This document shows, in pieces, positions 56,701-64,000 of a stretch of 64,000 nt of DNA. Positions within the stretch are counted from its first letter, which is position 1; each line of letters opens with the position of its first letter. The stretch comes from Tillus elongatus (lineage: Eukaryota; Arthropoda; Insecta; Coleoptera; Cleridae): assembly GCA_964006375.1 (NCBI GenBank), contig OZ023265.1, positions 150,884,769 to 150,948,768 of the forward strand, written 5' to 3'. A program made the position numbers and the translations under genes. Below the pieces are notes generated by a model that saw only the letters and a program-made list of their open reading frames with translations, was not told the origin of the DNA and searched no databases.

Positions 56701-59700
56701 TTTCGCAACAATTAGAACCGTAGACCGGTTTCGCTCTCATTAGAGCTCTTCAGTAAGGCATACTAATTGTAGCAAAAATGCACCAAAAGTAATACGGCTA
56801 TCGTGTAGGCTAACGTGAAAATGTCACACATCACATAGCACTCTTAAAATTCATACAGATTTTAGACATACTCCCAAATTTGTCTTTTTTTTTAGACCGC
56901 AAATATCTCGACAATTATCAACTTTAGGTATAGGGAATGTTAATACAGTTTGAAAGAGAATTATCTGCTCTATTCAATGCGAAGATAATATACAGGATGT
57001 TCCATTTGAAATAAATGAGTTATTCTAGTTTAAAACACACCAAATTCTAATACATCCTACAAAACACCCTGTATATGAAACAATTTTTCCTCACAATCAT
57101 GTCGAAGCTTAATGACCTTGGAACGTGTCTGACAAATTAAAGAATTTTCGGCATCCTAACACGACACGAAATCACCTTAATTAAGTTAGCCTCGCCTTGA
57201 ACAGAATTCTCAAATAAATTGACATAATTCGAAAACAGTTGAAGAGAGGGAGAGCATACCCTAATACCTTTTAATCTAAAATTAGATGAGTATTCTAAAA
57301 ATGCATTAATATACAGGGTGTTCTATTTGAAATAACGATGTTTATATCTATTTACGGTGTAACCGGAAGTCCACCATTTTGGAAATTATTTCTATTAAAT
57401 AGATAATCTTCGGAAACCCCTGTATACAAATTTTCAGCACTCAAAAATGTATATTTTTGGAAATAATCTAATAAAATACTCGACGTGGGACACTCTGTAT
57501 GCTAAATTAAATTATAAATGAGAAACAATTTTATGCAAAATAAGAATTGCATAGTGGGGATTTAACAGAAGTATTAGCAAAGAGCACAACATGTTTTTAT
57601 TTCTAATTGAAATTTTTAAGAAAAATTGGAGGTGACAATGACATTTCGGCACTTTTATTTGCACATTTATATTAAAAATGTACTATTAATATACACAAGC
57701 CATGCTTTTATGGGACCAAAGTAGACGCTTTCTTATGGAAACTCATGTTTCTGTCAGAGTTAGAAAAAATGGACCCCTGTCTACCGAGCTCAAACTTTAT
57801 GAGAATTTCACTGGTGTAAAAAAACAACAATGACGGAATTTTCCAAATATATAATTTCCAGGTCTACTGATTAATTTCCATGACATTTGAGCAAAATCAC
57901 AAATTTCCCTGACATTTTAGGGGCTATTTCGAATTCCCTGACATTTTAGGGGCTATTTCGAATTCCCTGATTTTTCCCGGTTTTCCAGGTCGCTGGGTAC
58001 CCTGATATTACTATTACTATTAATAATTTAATAAACAAATTTTGAGCAATAGTTTAGCCTACAAAAATGTTGAGGTTATGGTTAGAGAAGTGTGATGTGT
58101 CATGTGTCAAATGCTAGTAACTTTTTAGCCGAGAAAGCTGAGGGTGCATTCATATCTCCATGGACTTCTAGATGCACATTTATAAATAATAGAGTATATT
58201 ATGTAGATTGCCGTGAAGACAAAACTGCAACAACTTTTGAAGACTGGTTCACCAGCATGACACAACCCAATGTCCAACCTACTGACCCAAATCATACATT
58301 TTGAGTGCTCTAAATGGTGCATAAATTCAATACTTACAGTTTCTGTAGCAGAATCTTGGTATCTGTTAGGAATATGTTCTATCTGTTTAAGCTTTTGATA
58401 CTGCGCAAAAATCATGTTCATTGTAGCTAAAAGAACGTCAGGTAATACTTTACAAACATCCACATTTAATTTTTGGAAATTGTGTAAGCGTTCCTCTAAT
58501 TCATAGCTTTGCAAGGGTATTAACTGAAGATCACTTAGAACCTAAACAAAACATATCAACAGTTGAAAATATTCAGATATTTGGAATGTTAAATCATTAC
58601 CTTTAATGCTTGTGGAAACTGCTTAGCATGGTAGTGATCAAAGAAGACAGTTAGTTCTTTTAACTTTAGGAATGAAGTTACCAGGTTTGAGTTAGAGCGG
58701 TAACCCTCATTAGCATATCTTTCAGATATCTCAAATGCTTTTCCTCTTAGTCTTTCTCTTGTTGAACCAGGTTCTGGTGCCAGATGGACTACTTGAGACA
58801 ATAATGTGCAGAATAAACTGAATACCTCTTCTTGGTTCTAAAAAACATTAAACATTTATAATACAATCTGATAGACTATGCAAACCTATCCCAGTTTCAA
58901 AAAGAGCTATTGGCTTCTAACAAAGTAGTAATTTGACAACACCTACGTTAAAATCAGTAAGTTTTAACAAATACTATATAATGACAATACACGACACTCC
59001 GGCTGATTTCGTGTTTCCAGAATATCAGCGCCCCTAGCGGATAGTATTGATGTTACGTCGTTCGAGAACGTGTAACACTAGCAATTGCTGCTGTTTCACT
59101 GTGTATAATTAAGTTTGAGCGTGTTTTTTACAATGAATGTTAGTGGTTGGGTGTGTGCAATCTATAATTGTTCGGAATTATAACGTGCTAAATCTATCAA
59201 AGACATTTCATAGGTTTCCAAAGGATGGCGAAACATGAATATGATTTGAAGCAAAAGACAAATTCAGGATCACTTTTATGCCAATATGTACAGTCGCAGA
59301 AGATAATTTATTGTGTAATATTTACCATCATGTACCTATTTATAGATAAACTTCGTAAACGGATGGTTGAAAGGCTTCAATCATAACTTGTCTTCCAGTG
59401 CATCAAAAAGAAATATGAAGGCAAAAAAAGTTTTGCATTAATAATAAATGATATAAGAAAACTGTTTTTCTGTATTCTTCTGTGTCCTTTTTTATTTCAG
59501 TATGGCATAAATTGTCACATTTTTTCACGTTTAAAATTATTTTACTTGGTAAAGGCTTTTAATTATCTTTCCAAGACAAGTTTTTAAAGAGACAAGTAGA
59601 AATAGCAGAGTCAGCCCTATAATAAATTTATTCACGGAAGTAAGAGTTAGTCTCACCTTTCATCTGTACACTTTCTTAATTATGTACTAAGTATATCAGT

Positions 59701-62700
59701 TACATATTTTAAAATACTAGATTAATAAGAAAGTTTTCATGTAGAGATATAGCAAATTGAGTACTGTGCGACCATTTATACCTAGAACAATTATTTATAG
59801 GTAAGTAAAGATTGTAACTTAATATCCTCAGAAACAGCTTTCAGTATATTCCTATAGCTACCCTTGAAATAGTAGTTTAACGACGGTTTCATGGTAGTAC
59901 TTTAAATTATGATGAAATAAGATTATGGGTAAGAGAAATTTGCAAAATTATTCATGCTAAATTCATTTAGGTTTGAAGCTGATTGTTGATACAAATTCTA
60001 TTTATAACTATATAATCAGAAAATTTTCACTGTTTTGTCATGTACAAGTTTTTATATTCATCTACAATAAACCAATTGTCTAAATTATGAATATGCAGGT
60101 AAATATACAATTCAAATTACCCGCTCAGTTGTCAGTACTTCACGCGAGGTGGCGCTAGTGTATTTGTCACAAATATCACCAATGCTAAAGCATACGAGTC
60201 CCGTATTGTCATTATATAGTATTTGGTTTTAATTACGAAACAAAAACAATAGATTACCATCCTTAAACTTTTAATGCCATTACAAAAACCATGCACAATA
60301 AATATTACTACAGTCAACTCTCTCTAAGTTGGTATCCCTTTTAGTTGAATTTCCCTTCAACTAGAACTAAATTTTTGGCAACAGTGGTTACATATTGTAA
60401 TTTCAGTTGATAAGTCGAACTCTCCTTAATTCGAACAAAAAGAAGCATCCCCCAATCTTAAAATGCGTATAAAAATATTCTCTTTAAGCTGAAGCCAAAC
60501 GATATGCTCAAACATCACTGCCTTCTTGTAACTGTAAACTAGCAATTTTTTTCTCCCTCGTCCGCGTGTTTGCCGACCCGATAGCACTGCAGCCTTTGGC
60601 TTATTGTGCATGCCTTTAGTCTTTCTACTCCACCCATTCCAAAATCACTGTGCCTTAACTAGTCTGCACAGCGATTGGTAGGGCGAAGCTTTATATTGTT
60701 CTGTCTCCGGTCTAGACTGACTGTAGATCAGTTGCCTTTTGTGGTGCAGAGCTTTACACTCGCATCTTGCTGGGCTGATCTCCACCCCTCACCACAGAGT
60801 CTGCATGTGAGGTCCCCCTCAAACTGCCCCATTTTATGCAGGTGTTTCTTGATGGCCATGTGTCTTGTCAAGAGACCTGTTATGTTTCTGAGCTGTCCCC
60901 TGCTAAGATTTAGCAGCTCCACAGCTCTCTTTGAACTGGGTTCGTCAATTACTGACTTCCCATGTCTGAGCCCTGGACAGTCTGCCCAGTACACCTTGTG
61001 TTCGTTTCTGACCCAGGACTTTATGGCTCCCCTGGCAGTGCTCTTTGTCACGCCTAGAACCAGTTCTGGTACCATAAATGGTTCTGCTGACCGCTGACCC
61101 TCTCTTCGCGATACTGTCAGCTTCTTCATTGCCTTTGACCCCCGAGTGACTAGCCGGCTAGCTATTAACTTGAAGGTTTGGAGGTTCGGAGGAGAAGGAA
61201 AAACATGTGCCGGCAAGGAATTCCACAACTTGGAAGTCCTCGGGACAAAAGATCGGGCATAACAAGATGTTCTATGTCTGGTAACCTGGACAGTAAAAGG
61301 GTGCATTCGCTCTGTTCCCCTAGTAGATCTGTTGGGGGCAGCAGGTGGAGGAACTATGGAAGAAAGCTCCTCCGAGCAGTGCCCGTGCAGATATCTGTAA
61401 AAGAGAGAGAGAGAGAGGTCACCAACAGCACGTCAGTGGGCAAGGGATGGCAGCCTTTGGGTCACCAATGAGACGTATAGCTCTCTTCTGAATGGAGTCC
61501 AGGATAGCGAGCGTAGAAGTGGTAGCGGCACCCCAGATGTGGGAGCAGTATTTGAGGTTTGGCCTTATTTGTGAAGTATATAAGGTATAGAGATTAGCTG
61601 GTGAAAAGTATTTGCAAGCCCGGAAGAGGAAACCTAATTTCTTAGCAGCCGCTTCTGCAATTGATGTGACATGTTGGTGCCAATTGAGATTTCGATCCAC
61701 AGAAATGTCCACAAGTGAAAAGGACTCATTACTCTAAATAACTTGGTTGTTCATTGTGACGGGTCTAGGGCTGGTGAATCTCTTATGAGATAGAAGGCAA
61801 GACTAAGATTTGTTGGAGTTGAATTGTACAAGATTTCTACTTCCCCAGTCCAATATTTTTTGGAGATCCACGAACAGAACCCTTCATGAGTCTGCGATCC
61901 TCATCTAATTGGACTAAAGAGACAGGCTTAGAATATTGTATATTTGAGTGGAGGGTGCTGTCGTCCGCGTAACTGTGAACTGGGTTGGATGTGCTAGAGA
62001 GGAGGTCATTGACGTGGAGAAGTTCCTTCAAGTTCCTTTCTGATTATTTGTTGGATTTTAATTGCATTTAGTTTGCTGATGTTTTCGACTGTATTAACCT
62101 CACCTTTTTTTTTCACCTAGGAAACAAATTACTTTATTTTCTTTGTTTAGAAACTCTAGCTGGTAAACCACAACTTCTCTGAAAAGCTGAATCACAATTA
62201 TTGCACTTGTAGGAGTCTACTACTTTTTTTTGTATTTGTAACAGACGAACTTGCCAACACTGCACACTAGCTTACCTCAAACTCAATTGAATATTCAATT
62301 TAAGTATGAATAATGTTTATCGCTCTTTAAACTTTAACTTTCTCTAACTCAAATAGTTCGAGTGGGCAGATGGGAATTCGACTTAAAGAGAGTTGACTGT
62401 ATTATTATTACTAGAAGTCCTTTACATCAAAAATAACTTTAAAATGTCTTTTGGTACTTACATTTGCAATGTCATATAGATTAATCGCATCTTCAAAGTA
62501 CCCCTTCTTCACCAAGTTATTTCCGATACTTTGTGCAATTTTTTCAGCTGTAATGTCACCAAAACTAAACTGGTCGATAAGGCCTCTTGTCCTAATACCG
62601 TTACATTGTACTTTTCCTAAAATCGCTTCATATTCTTTTGTTTCAATAGCCAAATCGGTAACACATGTTTTAAACAAGTTTTCTCCATTATGATCTGTGA

Positions 62701-63877
62701 ACTTTCTTAACAGAAAGTAATAATGTAAAGCTTCGTGAATGTGAGTTGTTTCAAATTTTCTGACGTAGATCATTATTAAGCGAGCCAAATTTAGACGCCG
62801 TGCTGGCTTAATATCTGCAGGATCAATGAAAACTGAAAAGAAAATCTTTTTGTAAAGGAATTTACACATCATAATGATATTTGTAATGATGAGTTGGTTC
62901 TGCTTTTACTTTAGAGCAGTAGGTATAGGACAAAAAAAAAGTATAGTGAAATTTCTTGAGCAAAAATGCTTTCAGATCTTCAAAGCTTGTTAGTAGAGGC
63001 AGTAGAGAACTTTTTTCTGCATTAAACTACAGGAGTTATTTTTGTTGTTGTGATAGATAGGTTCAGAATTACGTACTAAATGTAAAAACACAAAATCCTT
63101 ACAAATTAGGAGGGCGGAAGTGTCGCAATTTTGAGAAAAACCGTTTCGACCTATATTTCCAAAACTGTGCACTTTAGGCCAAAAATGGTAATGACCTTTA
63201 TTGTAGATAATTGCATTTCCCATCTTTTTTGTTAAATTTTTTTTTTTTGTATCACTCACCGTTTACAACTTATACAACTATTATCATTCATTTATCGACA
63301 TTTTTACCTATATCTTTGTTAATAATTGTTTAAAAAATAAAATGCTTATAACTTTTCAATTGACAAATTCTCTAGAACTTTTACTTAAAACTTTTTTTAC
63401 CATTGTTGGCCTTAAGTGCACGGTTATGGAGATATAGGTCGAAACGGTTTTTCTCAAAATGGCGGCACTTCCGCCCTCCTAATTTGTAAGGATTTTGTGT
63501 TTTTAGATACAGTACGTAATTCTGAACCTATCTATCAAAAAAAATAAAAATAATAATAACTCCTGTAGTTTAGTGCATTATGGACAAGAGTAACGGGCTC
63601 CTCTATTGCCTGTACTATGTGTAAAAAATTTTGGTAATGGATTAAAAACAAATGAGAACTTACTTAATGGAGATGTTGTATCATTTGGACCAGCAAGCAT
63701 ATAAAGCTCATTTAATACAATCGCCATGTGTACACTGTGAGCTCTATATTTCTCTATGCGTGCTAAAAACTCGATAGCAGCTTCAAACTGGCCAGTTAAA
63801 ACCAAGACCTGGAAGTACACATGCGGCTGGTTCAGTGCATCATAATGTGTTTCACCGTAATCTTCTAAAATTGTCCT
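53679..63877 (-). CDS. Nup93: Nucleoporin Nup93, C-terminal part (spliced gene, N-terminus off window)
   Basis: Five minus-strand exons join in phase to 381 residues ending in a stop. Nup93 is a scaffold of the inner ring of the nuclear pore; its C-terminal part is an alpha-helical solenoid. Seen here: [129 protein letters not shown] and the terminal [20 protein letters not shown]. Human Nup93 is 819 aa, so about 45 percent is visible and the rest lies beyond the right edge. The introns carry a long-TIR transposon, a P-like element and a pogo-like element. Confidence 0.95.
55212..56279 (-). CDS. Mariner-like transposase, open frame, first catalytic Asp replaced
   Basis: 355 codons from a real ATG (TATAATGG context), no stops. 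N-terminal half: helix-turn-helix region ([20 protein letters not shown]) and the linker [20 protein letters not shown]. Catalytic half: [20 protein letters not shown], where related copies have TDE or TDD in place of TKE; then [20 protein letters not shown]; then [20 protein letters not shown]. So the second and third acidic residues are kept and the first is Lys. This suggests an inactive enzyme, unless my alignment of the first motif is wrong. It is intact otherwise. Confidence 0.85.
   Translation of the reverse strand: MDNASYSNEQLLNLFYFHEEWNRVVRRTCRPFNNRYPESLPMTALKFRRYETNFLRMGICTIKQTSRSVSVTEDEDTQISVLSYFAAHPKASIRSAEHDMNIACSSIQRILSKQKMHNYKFISVQALEPNDPAHRIEFCHTLLERNRNDPLFLKSIIWTKETKISHEGIFNRHNIHYWAQENPHVKRERCFQRKFSFSLFALLMDDKISYCSDDNNLTAVQYLEILRTTVSDFLDNLPLTAYVNCWYQLDGAPVHYSAEVRSFLNNKFGERWMGRGGTYNWPPRSPDLTPLDFYLWGKLKSDVYATPVEDRVHNCLDNIDPIEIRRTTSEGVVIRLKRCISANGTQFEQYQLRVS
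56373..56811. mobile_element. TRIM-like insertion with direct repeats of about 126 bp
   Basis: AACGTGAAAA flanks it at 56363-56372 and 56812-56821. Inside, 56375-56500 and 56684-56810 are near-identical direct repeats starting TGTAAGACTCGATGCATTTT. Each repeat also contains an internal hairpin (TGCATTTTCGCAACAATTAG and its near complement). No coding frame, no obvious primer-binding site. Confidence 0.6.
57498..58337. other. Nup93 intron, short tandem repeat only
   Basis: AATTCCCTGACATTTTAGGG is followed by GCTATTTCG, and this unit recurs directly near 57930-57965. No other feature is seen. Confidence 0.4.
58338..58541 (-). CDS. Nup93: Nup93 penultimate exon
   Basis: [40 protein letters not shown] and [20 protein letters not shown], ending ATET|GTAAGT. 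68 codons, phase 0. Confidence 0.94.
58601..58837 (-). CDS. Nup93: Nup93 exon
   Basis: [40 protein letters not shown] and [20 protein letters not shown], between TTTTTTAG and AAG|GTAATG. 79 codons. Confidence 0.94.
58968..60225 (+). mobile_element. P-like non-autonomous element J, copy 2, with THAP remnant
   Basis: The terminal repeats are CAAATACTATATAATGACAA and its inverse, flanked by GTTTTAA on both sides (7 bp). Near 59133 the plus strand reads [16 protein letters not shown], then, after a stop and a shift, [11 protein letters not shown]. The C-x4-C plus FHRFPKD pattern is that of a THAP zinc finger, the DNA-binding domain of P-type transposases. No catalytic region remains. It lies in a Nup93 intron, inverted relative to copy 1. 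Confidence 0.7.
60540..61150 (-). mobile_element. LINE family B, copy 3, 3' piece
   Basis: The minus strand reads [60 protein letters not shown] and [17 protein letters not shown]. This is the end of RNase H and the zinc knuckle, interrupted at the knuckle. The T-run near 60545 is its A-tail. Confidence 0.75.
61163..62022 (-). mobile_element. LINE family A, copy 4, fused to LINE B copy 3
   Basis: The minus strand reads [60 protein letters not shown] and [20 protein letters not shown]. The YADD box is intact here. It stops about 80 bp short of the family 3' end and runs directly into LINE B sequence at about 61150. The 5' end is truncated in the RT. Confidence 0.75.
62462..62832 (-). CDS. Nup93: Nup93 exon
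   Basis: [60 protein letters not shown] and [21 protein letters not shown]. The acceptor is TCTTTTCAG. 371 nt, phase 1 to 0. Confidence 0.94.
63020..63575. mobile_element. Foldback MITE with arms of about 190 bp in a Nup93 intron
   Basis: The left arm from TAAACTACAGGAGTTATTTT and the right arm ending AACTCCTGTAGTTTA are inverted copies. They share GATAGATAGGTTCAGAATTA, AAATCCTTACAAATTAGGAG and AAAAACCGTTTCGACCTATA. A short AT-rich centre lies at 63210-63380. Noncoding. It fills most of the 830-bp intron. Confidence 0.75.
63664..63877 (-). CDS. Nup93: Nup93 exon, first visible
   Basis: [60 protein letters not shown] and DTTSPL. The acceptor is TTTTCCAG and the donor TTAA|GTAAGT. Earlier exons lie beyond the right edge. 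Confidence 0.93.
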
Positions 63878-64000
63878 CTGGAAAAAATACAAGATAGTTT
63901 GAATGTAACATTTACATCTTTCTGTTGGAGTACAAACAAAACAAAACATTTTAGGCCAAGTTAGTTGCAAAGGTCAACAATTTGCCACTTTACTTCTGTA

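Larger units (their letters stand above)
54615..57497 (-). mobile_element. Nearly complete mariner-like transposon I with TIRs of about 490 bp
   Basis: TA lies on both sides (54613-54614, 57498-57499). The ends read CAGGGGGTGTCCCATGTCGA and CAGAGTGTCCCACGTCGAGT (inverted). The left arm (54615-55110) and right arm (57000-57497) stay inverted with moderate divergence, each holding inner copies of an ACAGGGTGTT-like end motif. The transposase frame is open at 55212-56279. A 440-bp insertion lies at 56373-56811. It sits in the last Nup93 intron. Confidence 0.85.
60311..62399. mobile_element. Pogo/Tigger-like element filled with LINE debris
   Basis: It begins CAGTCAACTCTCTCTAAGTT and ends AACTTAAAGAGAGTTGACTG-like (inverted CAGTCAACTCTCTTTAAGTC), with TA on both sides. 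Such ends are typical of pogo/Tigger elements. No recognisable transposase is left. LINE B and LINE A fragments occupy 60540-62022. In a Nup93 intron. Confidence 0.6.

Overview
This window is animal nuclear DNA, AT-rich and heavily loaded with transposons. The gene set (mitochondrial ATP synthase delta, a nessun dorma-type SHCBP1 protein, ARL2BP, Nup93, UBE3C) and the repeats (jockey/CR1-like and R1/I-like LINEs, mariner-like, pogo-like, P-like and hAT-like DNA elements) point to an arthropod, most likely an insect. I cannot fix the order. Exons are small, have GT/AG borders and keep phase across introns of up to about 7 kb; almost all remaining sequence is repeats.

Five conserved genes are supported by spliced exons that I joined by hand. 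UBE3C (minus, 1925-33087, running off the left edge without its last HECT exon or exons) has 13 coding exons. ATP synthase delta (plus, 35741-37592) is complete in 4 coding exons. nessun dorma/SHCBP1-like (minus, 41784-47771) is complete in 2. ARL2BP (plus, 49419-53552) is complete in 4. Nup93 (minus, 53679-63877, running off the right edge) shows its 5 C-terminal exons. ARL2BP and Nup93 converge with only 126 bp between stop codons, and their predicted poly(A) signals cross.

The introns hold the mobile DNA. LINE family A (endonuclease + RT) has 5 copies, two LINE-B copies have clear target duplications, and LINE families C, D and G add further fragments. Insertions are nested: B sits inside D (4086-7210); B and two hairpin elements sit inside or beside C (10146-14635); a class-II-tRNA-headed SINE sits inside A with a 13-bp target duplication (16184-16392). 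A second SINE family has A- and B-box tRNA heads (1318, 37042, 49941).

DNA elements include three copies of a TA-flanked family with a DUF4817-like exon (23227, 31712, 52432), two long-TIR mariner-like elements back to back (26242-31584), a nearly complete 2.9-kb long-TIR element with an open 355-aa transposase (54615-57497), two P-like elements with a THAP remnant (37937, 58968), a hAT-like MITE (20696-21455) and a pogo-like element filled with LINE debris (60311-62399). The most unusual object is a 2.17-kb foldback element (44074-46247) in the nessun dorma intron: about 350-bp inverted arms that each contain a tRNA-like SINE head, a core of four roughly 230-bp tandem repeats, and a perfect 8-bp target duplication. 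Six long (TA)n arrays are present, most of them abutting transposon ends.

All exon borders and element ends were found by eye; no alignment or database search was possible.
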